Shown: one piece after another, positions 45,717 to 59,122 of the stretch
Position numbering within the stretch: the first letter of the stretch is position 1
Layout of the letters: each line of letters opens with the position of its first letter
Assembly (NCBI GenBank): GCA_951217055.1
Contig: OX578281.1
Location: 10,384,447 to 10,448,446 of the forward strand
Source: Gerris lacustris
Lineage: Eukaryota > Arthropoda > Insecta > Hemiptera > Gerridae
DNA length: 64,000 nucleotides
Direction: 5' to 3'
Program-made: the position numbers and the translations under genes
Notes under the pieces: model-generated
Seen by the model: only the letters and a program-made list of their open reading frames with translations
Told to the model about the DNA's origin: nothing
Database searches by the model: none

Positions 45717-46468
45717 AGTGTGTGCTAGTTAGCACACAGCGAGGGTCCGTAGGCAACCCTGTATAGTTTAAGTAGTACCCTATTGATGGTGTTTTTTAAA
45801 ATGCTAAAAAGCTTACTTTGAACTATCCTATGGGTCTGATATTCTCAAAGCACATAAACAAACTTCTGATAAAGTTTTTTTTGCCACTGAACCGAACTAA
45901 AACCATATAAATACATCGAAAAGACCATAGTTATAAAAAAAAACGTATTTTGTCAATAAAAAATAAAATAACATATTTTTCGAAATTTCCAAAAAGTGGT
46001 ATCTTTACTTTTGCTCGAAGAAGGAATTTTTTCAGATTTTTTGCACTTCACATAAGCGAGATAGAAGGGGGGACACGTTTCACACCCACTTCAAACCTGC
46101 CTACGCTCACCCTATGAAAGTTATAACCAAAGAATTATATATTTTTGTCTAACCACTTCTAATCAGCTCGACGTACCCTTTCATATGATACCCGTCACGT
46201 TGTCAAAAAAAAATAAAAAAATGTTATCCCTTAAGATTTTTTACCCTAATTTTTTTGAAAAATCTTTTTTTTAAGTCGCTATATTTTTAAAATATGTGGG
46301 TCGGTACAAGACACATACATGCCAAATTTCAAAGTGATCGGACAAAAGGTGTAGCCGTGAGAGCACGCGAGAGGACGGACGGACAGACACACGCAGGAAA
46401 ATATAAGGGTCCTTGGTTTTGCCTACGGACCCTAATATAAGGGTCCTTGGTTTTGCCTGCGGACCCTA
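45717..46468. mobile_element. Inserted element with AGGGTCCG ends
   Basis: GAGGGTCCGTAGGCAACC near 45741 and TTGCCTGCGGACCCTAA near 46453-46469 are inverted. The right end is tandemly doubled (TAAGGGTCCTTGGTTTTGCC twice, at about 46405 and 46437). A GTGTGCTAGTTAGCACAC palindrome is at about 45720-45737. It interrupts family L, as the uninterrupted copy at 49830-49920 shows. Confidence 0.65.
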
Positions 46469-47125
46469 AAAATGGCGGGGAGCGGTCTTGTCCCGTCAAT
46501 TATGGTGGACCATGTGATTTTTATGATCCCTAGTTCAAAATTAGTTAGTTAGTTAATTAGGTAATTAGTTAGACAATAAAGTTTATTTTAGTTTGTTCTG
46601 TAGTGGATTAGACGTCGAAGAGGAATAACTAAGACACTATTTTGAAGTTTGAACCAAGATATTCTATTTAATTATTTTACAATACTTTTTTAAACACAAC
46701 TGAACTCTTATTTAATAATCTTGTCAGTTTATAATAAAAATTGACAAGTATATTAAATAAATTTATATGCACAGGTTTAGCAAAAGAGAAATTTACTACT
46801 TACTTATTACTTCGTTCCTTGATCGATTAGTTATTCTCAAATATTACTCCAATGGTCACCTATTAAGGGACAAACTAACCAACTTAATTTTAGGTCTACT
46901 AACTAATTTGGTACTGAGATCATGAAAATCACATTGTCCACCAAAAAGGGCAGGTCATGGCCGCTCTCCACTGGTTTCTTTTTTTCATATATGGTTATTG
47001 CCAAGCTATGTCCCGCAGACGAACTTAGCCGACCATATATTTTTAAAAGACACTAAAACAATAACTTATACACAAAATTCTAGCTTGATGTTAATCAAAT
47101 TCATTTTTGCACGCTATCTTCAGGA

Positions 47126-48825
47126 CAACAAATTAATGATAATAACAACCGGGTGGAAACCTACGCAATATGTTTAGAAATGTCTATAATAAATAAATCA
47201 GAATAAGAAATGTCTACAAATTTGTTATTCATTTCATATTCTAGCAATCTTCACAAAAAGACCGTCACTTAAAAACATTACGTATTGAAAGTAGATTTGT
47301 ATTTTGAATAACTGTAGGTATATACCTTTTAAATTATACAAAATTATCCAGTCAAAATAAATATTTTCTGTGACAATAATCGTATTGTATTTGAATTCGT
47401 TGTAATAATTCCAGTCCCTAACCAATTTTCATAGAGTAACAAAATAAATCATATTTTAACCAACTTTAATCGGGAAATTGAGACCGAAAGAAAAAAAGAA
47501 CGTATTGCAGACTACAATTCCATTTTTACTTTTCTCAAACCCCCTTTTGGCTAACTTCATGAAAATAACAGTGAAACTAATATTTGGCATTCAGAAATAT
47601 ATATAACTAGAGTAAAAAGTTACTATTGACCTGAATGAGAGAGAAAATGCTCTGGGTTTTACCGTTATGCAGGTAAAACAACCCCGAAAACGTTTTTACT
47701 CCAAGAGTGAGAGGAGGGAGGCAATTTGCTTTTCTAACTTAGAGCTTAAGTCACGCAACTGGACAGGTAACTTCACCGTGAACTTAGTTTAAACTTACCT
47801 TTCTGCTGCAGTCATTAAACATTTATCCGCTTTTGTGACATAGATATATACTAATATGTTATATGTTGAACATTTTTTTAAATTAAATTTATATATTTTT
47901 TATTATAGTATATTACTTATATGAAATATCATATATCTATTGTTTAATATGAATTTTCTCTTGTGTTCTAAAAGCTTTTTTATGTGCGTGTTCTTATAAC
48001 TATGAAGTTAAACCTTCAACACGAAAACATTATGAATATTTAAATTTTAACTTCAAATTACTTCTTTTTTAAAAAAAATAAAAAAAAAACTTTAATTTTC
48101 CTCTCTTCTTTTAACCAGCTCTTTTCACTTATACTGCCTCTCAATCCCTCTCTAACCCTCACTCTCTCTTTCTCTGTCGTCTTCCTCTTTTTTTTCTTTT
48201 TTTTTTCATGTGGATACACACCTGTAATGTACATGTATAATTATAAATTTTTTGTTTTAAAATTCGATGTTAGTGAATATATACACTTTTTTCTCAGAAA
48301 ACGTTTTTTACAAAACAAACAAAAAAATACTAAATTTATAATTAGCGCTATTGATTAGGTGTTTAATTACAAGACAAATGAGGTTTTATGTTAATTAATT
48401 TACTTTCTAAACAACAGCAATTTTTTATAGAAGTAAAAATCTATTTTTTAAAAAATAACTTTTTGTGATGTGGTACTATATTACGCTGGATAGATAATTT
48501 GTGGTAAAATATTGTAATTACTTTGATTTAATTATTAATGATTAATTTTCCGATTTTAGCGAATAGGAATTAGATCTCCTGTTATCAGTAGTGCTCTTAG
48601 AGGGGAGGGGGGAGGGGTGGGGGCAGAAAGGGCTGAAGAAAACCATCTTAAATTTTGCTAGTTTAGCTATGATTATGTATGATCATGATATTACTATAAT
48701 ATAAAATTATAATGATAACTAATCAATACGTATGTTAATTTTACGTTTATAAGCATAAAATTAAAATATGTATTGACTATAGTTATTATGATCATAATCA
48801 TAGCTTTATAATTTATAATCATAAA
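47126..48825. other. AT-rich intron sequence
   Basis: Pyrimidine-rich stretch at about 48100-48210 and a G-rich GGGGAGGGGGGAGGGG at about 48602. No gene is supported. Confidence 0.3.
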
Positions 48826-49645
48826 TTAGGGTTTCGATGTCATCCTAGAAACCCTTATGCTTTTGGTAGTTCGTCAGTCCGTCCGTCCGTCCGTCGCATC
48901 TTGGAGTACATCTCCCGACCTACTGAAGCTATAGACATGAAATTTGGTATACAAGTTAAACTTTTTTGCCCAAAAACAGAAACACAACTGCGGACTTAAA
49001 CACTCCAAATTTCTGCGATCTGCGATCCATTGCGAATAGATCGCAATATTGTATATTTCTTGTAATTTTCAAGTTAGGTATCATTTCAAAGGTATTGAAA
49101 TGTAGATTACAAATATATACCGAGTTTCCAAAATTCGTCCATTTTACCCCCAAAAATTAAAACAAACGCCAAACAAATGTCCCCCCCCCCGCCATTTTTA
49201 GGACGTCCTAAAAATAAGACAAAAATATTAAAATATGCATCTCTCTGGTCCAATAATATTTCCGGGAGTTGATATAAAAAAGTCAAATTCCAAAAATTTT
49301 AGGAGGCCGCAACTCGGTAGCCCCAAAATTTTTATTATTTGAAAAATCGAAGTTGGGTATCATTTTAAAGGTATTAAAATTTGGTTCTCAAAAATTTATC
49401 GTGTTTCCAAAATGGCGGCCATTTTACCCCTAAAAGAACCAAATAAGTGCATACCGAGATAGTAAAGGATAATATATGCACACCTTGTTTGTTAAAAGTG
49501 CAACCTTTTATACATATTTTTGTAAAAAAAAAAAAAATAATAAAAAAAAAAAAAATAATAATAATAATAATAATAATGTACTAATGAATTTTTATGACCG
49601 AAGAAACCCTTTTAGTAACTTGCTGGCAAGTACTTGACGGGATTT
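48826..49645. repeat. Dispersed repeat with TCCG tract and AAACCCT ends
   Basis: It runs from TAGGGTTTCGATG (GTCCGTCCGTCCGTCCGTCG at 48878) to GAAACCCTTTTAGTAAC, with two similar blocks (AAGTTAGGTATCATTTCAAA, GTTGGGTATCATTTTAAAGG). An A/AAT-rich run is at 49528-49576. It resembles 32988-33660 in layout. Confidence 0.45.
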
Positions 49646-49765
49646 TTTTTATTTCTAATAGCTAAAATAAATTGCTCCGAGTTAAAATGCATTATAAAAC
49701 ATGGTTTTATAAGTAAAACCAATGTTAAATATGTAACTATTAGGAATAAAAAATATTAGGTATAT

Positions 49766-51224
49766 AGCGTGCAAAAAAGTAGTTCCTGACTAACATCAAG
49801 CTAGAAATTTAAGTACAAATTAATCTTTAAGTGCCTTTTAAGAATATATGTGGTCGGTCATGTTCATCTACCATAGGGCAACAGGCGTTTGAAAAAAACA
49901 AACCGGTGGAGAGCGGCTATGTCCCACCTATTATGGTGGACAATGTGATTTCCATGATCCTGAGTACAAAAGTGGTTAGTAGACCGAGAATCAAGTTGAT
50001 GTTAGTTTGTCACTTGATAGGTTAGTTATTCAAATAACGCTCTAAGTCAAAGAGGTCTCCTATAAAGTGCCGAATTAACGTCAACTTGAGTTTCGGTCCA
50101 CTATATCAAATTTTGTATTCAGGATCATGAAAATAACATTTATCTACTCGCGGCAGCAAAATTAAACATTACTTAACTGTTTTTAGGCTGGAAAGTACAA
50201 TTTCCCTGATTTGTCATTAAAATATTAAATACAGGCAGGAAAGTAGTTAAAACAGTCAGGAAAATACTTTCTCTGCCTAGGCAGAGAAAGTAACAGTGTT
50301 TACCACTGCGTGTCATAACCTCTTATTTTGGCAAGAACAGTTTATACTATTATCTCTATCTTATAACATTATATATTATAGTTAAATAAGTAATTTTTAA
50401 TAATAATGCTAGAGGGGAGATGAGGAAATCCCTCTTAATAGTAACTCAATAGGTATATAATAAATAGGTAAATCATTTGAGTAACACTATCAGTTACTGA
50501 AACTAATAATAAAGCTGAAGCTAATAATAAATAAACGTTTTAATAATAAAATAATTTGTTTATATTTGTTAATTCTGTTAAATAAGTTCAATGATTAGTA
50601 GATCTTAAATTAAAAAAAATAGTAGAGTCACTGACTATACTGTAGCGTCATGTATACATTGAACATCCATATTATTTTTATTATTTAAGTCATTCTAGAT
50701 TGAGTTTGTTTTTCCCTTATTGTTATTATTCCCAAGTTTCTTATTTGAACATTAATTTTAGTTAATACATGTGTTATTGTCTTTATTAATATGACACATA
50801 GTTATTAACTATGTTATATTAATAAAGATAACATTATAGCAGCTTCATTTTTCTTGCGCAAGTAGATAAAATATTGTATGCAACAAGGCAGCAAAGAAAC
50901 ATTTCTGTCTCGTTTATTCATTGCCTGCCTCGGCTTAGCCTCGGCAGTTAATTATCATAGCCTGTCCTCGCCTTCGGCTTGGAGGCTAATCTAATCACTC
51001 GTCAGTAAAATTCCATTTTGCTGCCTAGTTACATGAATAACTATTTCCACCATAATTGTCGGGACATGGCTGATTTCCACCTTTTCTTTTTTCTTCAAAT
51101 GCCTATTGCCAAGCTAGGTACAGCAGACAAACTTAACCCACTTATTCTTAAAAGGTACCAAAAGATTTACTTATACACAAAATTCTAGCTTGATGTTAGT
51201 CAGACACTTTTTTGCTCGCTATCT
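49766..51224. mobile_element. Long inverted-repeat element, family L, copy B
   Basis: The left end GCGTGCAAAAAAGTAG then TGACTAACATCAAGCTAG is inverted at 51180-51224. The arms include ATTATGGTGGACAATGTGAT and GTTAGTTTGTCAC. The middle holds the fragment shared with 38860-38985 and an ATAACACATGT/ATGTTATATTAATAAAG palindromic tract near 50770-50840. No ORF. Confidence 0.75.
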
Positions 51225-51334
51225 CCTGAACTATTTGGTAAAATATTTATATTTAATTTTTACAAATACTTTGTTTCATTGGTAATGTTTAGACAATGCT
51301 AGGTAAATATCGTAAATCTTAATCTTAAATATAA

Positions 51335-51620
51335 TATATAAGATAGGAGTGGTGTCTGTACATTTATCTGATTGGGTTCGAATTTTGTATTTCCACTAAA
51401 TGAGTAGTCCTGATAACGAATTTAAGTTTAGAAAATGTTGTTTTTGTTTGTCTGTGCGTCAATCACGTCCAAACGGCTGAAAATATTTTGTTGGTTTTTG
51501 GTTTCAATGTTAAGCTCAATAGCTTTAAAACTTTTTGGTAGATTTATATGGGGCGGAGAACAGGGCTTCTAAATAGATTTCAAAATTCTAATTTTATTTT
51601 TTTAAAAAAAATGTATTTAA
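51335..51620 (+). repeat. Family F5 repeat, copy 2
   Basis: It is collinear with 4570-4870. Here the TCTG-rich tract reads GTCTGTGCGTCAATCACG. Confidence 0.6.
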
Positions 51621-51894
51621 CGAAAATTGCAGAAGAAGCAACAGACAATATTTTATGTTCTGTGGAAATTTCTGTAGGAAGAACTTTCAATCGCTGTCAA
51701 AAAATATTTAGATTCATTTTTATAAACATATATTATTTAAATAGTTTATAAATCATCAAGAAGGCAATTTTTTTTTTTTTATAAAATCACATCTTACCAT
51801 GCCTAAACCTTTATAACATAATTATCACCACCTCTTTAAAACGCTAAAATAAAATCTTCGAGTGTACCTATACGTAGTGTAGTAATTTCTAGTA

Positions 51895-52005
51895 TAGTAA
51901 AATGGGCCTAAAAAGATGGCCTAATTGCTAAGTTCCAACAAGTGGTTCCTCCTACCCGTCTAGTACTAGTACTAGTACCTTACTACTACTATTACCAGGT
52001 TAATA
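51895..52005 (+). repeat. SINE S2 fragment
   Basis: It matches 32107-32215 in inverted orientation, including GGCCTAATTGCTAAGTTCCA and an ACTAGTACTAGTAC tail. Confidence 0.6.
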
Positions 52006-52529
52006 TATATGTATTACCTTTATCTTTGGACAACTTAAAAATGACCTTCCCAAATCTCGGTAACACGAAAACGTTAAACACCTTAACATTTTAATTTATT
52101 GCTCTTACAAGACTTGGAGGTCTTGTTGCAACAACGTATTGAAATTAAAGTTTCCTCAATGCTGCATTGCGGGAAATGGGTAGTAAAACAAAAAAAAAAA
52201 CACGAGTATTTATACTCTCAAATCTCCATTCTGAATCTATTAATCTGACCGAAAAAATACTATTTAGATAAACCACTTGATAAAGAGATATTGCTAAACT
52301 TTTTAAATACCTTTTCGTGAGTAGAATAATATTATTAACATCTTTCTAGTAAATCAGATAATGTCAGCACTTGTAAAAATACAAAAAGAAAAATCGGTCA
52401 GATACAACTCAGACAAACTTTCTCGTATAGGAGTTCATAATTATACTTATCCCAGCGTTTTTCATTTATTAGTTTTCGTATTTTCGTAGGTACATTTAAT
52501 TATTATTAAACATTTTATCAAAATGTATC
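52006..52529. other. AT-rich intron sequence
   Basis: No feature can be supported. Confidence 0.3.
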
Positions 52530-52940
52530 ATAAAAATAAGTTCTCCTCGGCGGGGAATCGAACCCGGCCTCTCTCCGTCCGCGTTTAAAGCTATTTTCTG
52601 AGGAACTAGATTTATTTCCTGGAAAATGGTTTATACCGTTGGATTCGTATTTAAATGGACTACATTTTAGAATTTTTAAATCAAAATCGTCGGAACCGTT
52701 TTCGATAAATAATTTGTTTTCACGTTTTTTCAGTGTTTTTGGAGGTAGCTTCCCCACTTAATTTCTCGATATAGCCTCAGGAAATTTTTTGTACGTACAA
52801 GCCAAATTTTGTCAAAATCAGCCCAGTAGTTTAGGCTCCACGCGTCTGTACAGACGACTGACATTTTATTAAAAACCACTTTTTTGGACTCATCAATATA
52901 TCAAAATCGAATTTTCGCACCATCACCATACTTTTTTTTA
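52530..52940 (-). repeat. Family F2 repeat, inverted copy
   Basis: The minus strand has the box B-like GGGTTCGATTCCCCGCC at its 3' side (about 52552-52568), plus the GGAACCGTTTTCGATAAAT and GTTTAGGCTCCACGCGTC complements shared with 27415 and 34515. The 79-codon minus frame here is repeat sequence. Confidence 0.6.
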
Positions 52941-54289
52941 ATTGAGAAAGTAAACAATTATTAATTAATATGGCTTTCTCAAAATAACTAATTTAAACTT
53001 ACTAATGCTACCTATTGGTTCGTTGTTTTATTACATTTTAATCCGATAAATTGAACAATACAGGTACTGATACTGTGTTTAAATCACATACTATTCATTT
53101 ATTGATTTGTATACTAATTTAAATAAAGTTCAATAGGCGATTCTTTAATTTTTGTTTTCGATTTTCAAAAAAAACAAATTTATTTCCATTAATATCTCGG
53201 AATTATAAAATTGAGGTGATCATTTTATTTTTTTTATATCAAGTTGAATACTATCATGTAAGATTGGGCTGAGAACAGAGTCACTGGTACCAGATAGAAA
53301 TGATAGAATCCTGTTCAGTAATGGTTGTGAAATCCTAAAATATAAATTTTTTTAATGCTCCAGCTATCTCTTATCTTTTGATAATACACAAAATGTTGGG
53401 GTTCTGAATCCGGCCCAAAGGACCGTTTTCACGTCCGAGTCTTTTTTATCATGGTTTGTAGGTTGTAGTATTCTCTTGGGTTTCGCCTTCATTGCGATCT
53501 TAACATCCATGGCTTCCTTATATTCTTTAGACTCATATTTTCATTGTAATCTTTAGGCTTGTGGTTTTATTGTTTCCCCGTCGTATTTTATGTATAAATC
53601 TTTTATAGATGGACAGACAGATACCGGTTTAACCAAAAACGCAGACAAATATATGTAACGTCCATCATTTAGGGTTTAATAAAGTCTCTCTGTCATGTTG
53701 TATTTTTGTCATGTCTCATAATATTCTCTTTGGAAGTTCTATTTTTAAATTAATGTTTTTATTGTGTTTTTCTTTTATGTTAGCATAATTACTTCCAAAT
53801 TCGTTCTTTAGCTCTACAAAGCTTCTGTATTTTCTACCTAATTATGTATTATTATTATTATTATTATCTAATCTTGAAAAATTTTGTGAAGTTAAAATAT
53901 TCTTCGGTATCATTCAATAAATTTTCCATAATAAATTCTTTAAATAGGTTTTGGAAATAACCGTTATTTTAGGTGAAAATAAACGCGCATTGCAACAGAA
54001 AAACCATTGAAATATTGCTCTTGTATTTTGACACATCGAAATTTGAATGTCAAATGTTCAATTAAAGTCAGAGATATAACTGAATTAATCATCAGTTTTA
54101 AAAGATGATAGGAATGCTAAAGAGTTATATATTGTTATGCAGGTTCACAAATTTAGTCGGATATCTTCATTTCTAAAAAAAAACTTTTTAGGAAATACTG
54201 CTTCGCATACTTGATAATAGACGATTTTAAACTCTTTTGCTTTTGACCGTCAAGGGGTGAAAAAAGGTAGTCGAAGTTATGTTTCTAAA
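52941..54289. other. AT-rich intron sequence
   Basis: A (TAT)n run is at about 53846-53866. A GGCCCAAAGGACCG hairpin near 53413 could be old PLE debris. No gene. Confidence 0.35.
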
Positions 54290-54790
54290 AGTTATGTTTT
54301 AAGTGTCAGATATCAGGGAACATATCCCTGGTTCCGTGTTTGTCTGTCGCTCTATTTTGCGAACCGACATATCTTAAAGACTACTTATTTGATTTTATTG
54401 AAATTTGGATGGTAGGTCATGATTAGCCTATTATTTTTCCACACCCACTAAAACATACCTTTATTTACACCTATATCTTCAAAAGTACTTTTTGTTTAAT
54501 TTTTATGAAATTTTGACGGTTTGTCGAAAGTAGCCTGCCGATAGCCCCAGATTAATTTCAATCGTCTGCACTCTTTAAATTTTGCAAAATTGATACTTTA
54601 CTATAATATGTAAAAAATCAAAACAATTTTTAAAACAGACAGATTTTTTTTTAAAAAAGGTATAAAATTAAATAAATTGGATAATAATAGATTTTAAAAG
54701 CATAAAATTATGAAATTGTTTTGGGAAATAGGACGCGAGGAAGGTATGTGCCACACTAATTGGCAGAGTATTTTAATATATTTAAAAATT
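54290..54790 (+). repeat. Family F3 repeat, diverged copy
   Basis: GGTTCCGTGTTTGTCTGTCG, CATATCTTAAAGACTACTT and GGACGCGAGGAAGGTATGTG are shared with the other copies. Confidence 0.6.
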
Positions 54791-55344
54791 GTCAAACCTA
54801 TTAATAATTAATCTCCACTACAACTTAACATTAAATTTAAATAAAATTCCAAAATAATTAATTAGCTAATTGCTGGAATTAATACATTAACGTTATTTAA
54901 TTATTTACCATGTATTTTTAAATGTTATCCATGTTATATGTTAAGTAGTAGTGAAGATTAATTATATTAATAGATTTGACAATTTTTTTATTTATAAGAA
55001 AAAGCTATGTAAATTAATTAGGATTCCACCACTGACAACATATTATAACAGGTAATTGTTTTGTCTTTAGATTATTAAATTAATTTATTAATGATTTATT
55101 ATAGGGAAAGATGAATCAATGTGAATTTAGTTGGTGGATATATAATTTGTAAAGTAAGTTGGATGTAAATACCTTGTTTACATTAGGCCTGATTATGTCC
55201 CTGTAGGGATAAAATGTAACCATTTTTTATGTGAAATAACTTCGATTACCTTTTTTCAACCCATAACGATTCAACACGAAAGAGTACTATTAATTAATTA
55301 TAGGGGACCTCTACTTATTAAGAAAGACGATTTTAAATATTTTT
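54791..55344. other. AT-rich intron sequence with an inverted repeat
   Basis: AT-rich blocks around AATTAATCTCCACTACAACT and its near-complement AGTAGTGAAGATTAATT (about 54810-54965) form a weak inverted repeat of about 150 bases. Confidence 0.45.
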
Positions 55345-56378
55345 AGAATGAAGTTCCTTATGGCACGTTCTGGAGCCCTGGAGTGAATCCGAAAAAAACG
55401 ACCGTCACAAAATTACCGGTACAAAACCAAGCGTCACGGTATCTACCGATAACGATAACTTGAGTAAAAGATGACCGAGTTTGTTGAAATTTGGTACACA
55501 TGTTCATTTTACCAATGCCCAGGCTGAGTTAGTTGGAAAACGTAAAGTTAATTCAGTTGGAAAAAATCTGCCCAAGCGTTCACGCGCAACACTCGCGTAA
55601 ATGTAAGCTTCAAATCTAAAATTGGAATTTTAGGACAGGAAAAAATTCTAACTTCATCTATTTAATGAGACAAACAACTTTTATAGGTAAACTAGGCATC
55701 GCGTGGCTCTATCATTGAAGCGAGCGTATTGCAATAAAATACTGAATATTGAAATTTGTTAATCATGATGAATAATGTCATAGTTGAAGATAAGAGGAAG
55801 AGGGTAGTGAGGGGTTATAGTGGGGGCACTCGGTACAAAGCTTTACTTCCTAAACAAACCTACACACTAACCACCCGTAATAGCTTTTAAACTAATATTA
55901 TAAATGTATCACTTCATTACTCAAATACTACTGCTTGTATCAAGTTGAAATTTTACTTACTTGTTTCAATTGTACTTTAGACGATGTACATGAAGTTGTA
56001 TTAAAAACGTTGCGTTAGAACGTGAGATATCGATAAAAACGTTGTTTTCTCTATTTTAAACGTTTAGGTCCGCTTTAATAATAGTTTTAGTGATCTTTAT
56101 TAATCCATAGCAGTGTCGTTGTTGGTTTTACTAAAAAATGTTATTTAAAAAAAATGTTCGTCTCATCGAATAGGTGATGATAGAATTTTTTCCCGTCCTG
56201 AAATTCCAATTTTAAATTTGAAGCTCCCGTTTACGCGAGCATTGCGCGCGAACTCTTGGACGGATCACGCTGTCCAACGAACTTAGCCTGAGTATTAATA
56301 ATAGAAAGATGTATACCAAATTTAAACTAAATCGGTCAACTTTTACTCAAGTTATTGTCGGACACGTAAACGTTACAC

Positions 56379-56417
<39 letters not shown>

Positions 56418-56875
56418 GCATATTTCGTTGAATGTAAGAAGCTCGCTTACGCTCGCTTCAATAAATAAATTTAGTAAAATGAACACCGACCCTGTCGTCT
56501 AAACTGCTAAAGTACAATTGAAACAGGCATGTAAAATTTCAACCTGATACAAGCAGACGTTTTTAAGTAGGGAAGAGATAAATTTTTCAATATTTTAAAT
56601 TAGAAACCCGGATAGGTAGAAAACAGTCCAATTTCCTACCAACTACAAACATACACTATAACTATAAATTAACTCATCATGATTAACTTTTTTCTCAATA
56701 TTCAATACATATTTTAATGATATAAATAATATGTTACTTTTAATTTTGTCTCTTTTCTAACTCCGCCATGTATAAGTAGTTAGCAACGATATGTACTTAG
56801 TAGTGTGATTTTATAATTTACATTTAATGAAAAATATAAGGAACTTCGTTCCTATTCGGGTGTCCCGTGACATCT
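55345..56875. repeat. Composite of family F4 pieces
   Basis: A plus piece at 55345-55680, a minus piece at about 55690-56350 and a plus piece at about 56440-56875 share GTTCACGCGCAAC, GATACAAGCAGACG and GAACTTCGTTCCTA blocks. An (ACAG)n run lies at 56380-56412. Confidence 0.65.
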
Positions 56876-57329
56876 CTCGTATTTTTTTCAAATTGGACGG
56901 GCAGATGCTGGTCACTAATATATAACACGAAAGAGCAGACAAAAACCCCTACTTTCCCCTTTTCTAAAGATGAAAGGATTATATTTTCTGGTTTCACAGA
57001 ACCCATAATTAAAGCTTGAAAATTAATATAATTATATTGGGGTGTAAAGCAAAGGAAAAAAGGGTTTTTAATGCAATTATTTAATGAAAGTTCTTAAAAG
57101 GGAGAGAAAACCTTGGCCTCCACTTTTGTTTTTATCATAAAGATGGTCTTCCCTGGTGTCAAAAACATTAAATATTCGCTAATTGTACTTAGGAAATTAA
57201 AACTTATTTTAAATTGATTTTTATAATAATTACTATTTAATTAATGTGTTAAATATGGTTTTAATTAGCAGTTCTTTAATTTTTTTTTGCAATTCTAATT
57301 TCAAGTCGGTTGGCGACGCAAACGACGCC
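56876..57329. other. Spacer, no gene
   Basis: A minus frame at 56824-57006 overlaps the F4 end and has no recognisable domain. Confidence 0.3.
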
Positions 57330-57830
57330 TTTTGTTGCCTTTAAATATACGTGGTCGGCTAAGATCGTCTGCGGGACACTGCTTGGCAATAGGGAATTGA
57401 AAATAAAAAAAAAACTATAGAGAGCGGCCATACCCCACCCTTTTTGGCGGACAATGTGATTTTCATGATCCTAAGTACGAACTTAGTGGACCAAAAGTTA
57501 ATGGTAGTTTGTCACATAATAGATTAGTTAGTCAAATATTACTCTAAATCACAGAGGTAATAGCTATTTAATGAAAATCTACCATCAACTTGATTTTTGG
57601 TCAACTAACTAATTTGGTACTCAGGATCATAAAAATCACATTGTCCACCAAAAAGGGCGGGACATGGCCGCTCTCTACCGGTTTGCTTTTTTTCAAATGC
57701 CTATTGCCACGCTATATCCCGTAGATGATCATGGCTGAGCATAAATTCTAAAAATGCATCAAAAGATTTTCTTATACACAAAATTCTAGCTTGATGTTAG
57801 CCAGACACTTATTTGCTCGCAATCTCATGG
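57330..57830. mobile_element. Long inverted-repeat element, family L, copy C
   Basis: The arms at about 57345-57480 and 57610-57830 are inverted (GTGGTCGGCTAAGATCGTC; CACATTGTCCACCAAAAAGG). Most of the interior seen in copies A and B is missing and the left outer end is lost. Confidence 0.7.
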
Positions 57831-57845
57831 ACTATAATGTAAGAT

Positions 57846-58010
57846 ATTGGCGTGGCTGAATGGTTACGCTGAAAGCTAAGTTTGAATACCGTCGCATCTG
57901 GTAATATTATGAATCTTAGAGAGGTGAGGCACGTTTCACTCAAATGAATCTCTCAATGTAATGATTAAATTGGGCGATCCACTGACCTAATGACCTAATA
58001 TTGTTTTGTT
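57846..58010 (+). repeat. tRNA-derived SINE-like fragment, family S3
   Basis: GGCGTGGCTGAATGGTTACG is box A-like (tRNA-Ser/Leu type). GTTTGAATACCGTCGC is box B-like. A body without open frame follows. Confidence 0.45.
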
Positions 58011-58783
58011 CAGGACTTAAAAACATAAATTCTAGTATATGTATATGATTTATGAAGCTCCATAGAAAATATTTTCTATATTATTTGGTTGGAAGTTGGA
58101 AGGAGAGATGAAACAGTGCTGTATTCGATTCTAATAAAAAGGAAAATGGGAGATGGTCGCAGTGTTGCTCTTTAAACCTGATAAAGCATTCTCTCTTATC
58201 CATTTCTCTTTCTGAAGGAGAAAACATTAGTCAATACTTTGAACTTTTGACCTTGTATGAGGTCTGAATAACTCCCTGTCTATAAGTAGGGTTTGATGTA
58301 GCAACCAGTATTTAATGTTAAACCTATATCAAACACTGTATTAGAAAAATCACTTAACTCTATTTCCTTTCAACATCCAATCAATTTAATTTTAACATAG
58401 ATATGTTTTTGGGGGACAGGATAAATTTCCTTCTTTTTTTCTTCTTTTTTTTATGAGGTTTATGCAGCCTTGAAGCCACGAGATAAGCGCTCATGAGGTT
58501 TAATTACTTAGTAAAAATTACTGGACATGGGAAAGGAGGGGAAGAATGGTTTTAGGTTTTAATAGGGCAGAGACTTTGATATCACTGTTAGTACGGCACA
58601 GAGAATTGAGAGAATGGACACAATGAACTAAGGGACATATATTCTTGTATTAAGTTTTAAAAGACGATGGATTTGCCATGATGGAATGTTTAGAAATATA
58701 AAGAAATAAAATAAAATAAAAGGAAGTAAATAAATTTAAAAACAACAACTATTTCAATTAAAATATTTTATCGTGCTGAAGAA
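58011..58783. other. Intron sequence, no gene
   Basis: No feature can be supported. Confidence 0.3.
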
Positions 58784-59122
58784 AAATTACATCAATTTAC
58801 TTTATAAATGATTCGTGTTTAGGATTACGACTCTTTAGTAGTCAAAACTCCTAATATGGCTGTAATGAAACTCTAATGATTGTGATGTAGCCAAAAACTT
58901 CTCATACGACTCTATAGACCGCTTGATATCAGGCGGTATATTTATATTGCGGTAAATTACATCAATTTACTTTATAAATGATTCGTGTTTAGGATTACGA
59001 CTCTTTAGTAGTCAAAACTCCTAATATGGCTGTAATGAAACTCTAATGATTGTGATGTAGCCAAAAACTTCTCATACGACTCTATAGACCGCTTGATATC
59101 AGGCGGATATTTATATTGTGGT
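58784..59122. repeat. Tandem duplication, 170-base unit
   Basis: The unit starting AAATTACATCAATTTACTTT (58784) is repeated at 58954 with only small differences at the end of the unit (GGCGGTATATT versus GGCGGATATT). Confidence 0.95.

Larger units (their letters stand above)
45317..47125. mobile_element. Long inverted-repeat element, family L, copy A, with two insertions
   Basis: The left end near GTGCAAAAAAGGGTCTGACT and the right end near 47066-47125 (AATTCTAGCTTGATGTTAAT) are inverted, and arms continue through CGGGACATAGCTTAGCAATT and GTGGACCATGTGATTTT, more than 200 bases. A MITE (45351-45593) and another element (about 45717-46468) interrupt the left half. Copies B and C are at 49766-51224 and 57330-57830. 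Confidence 0.75.
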
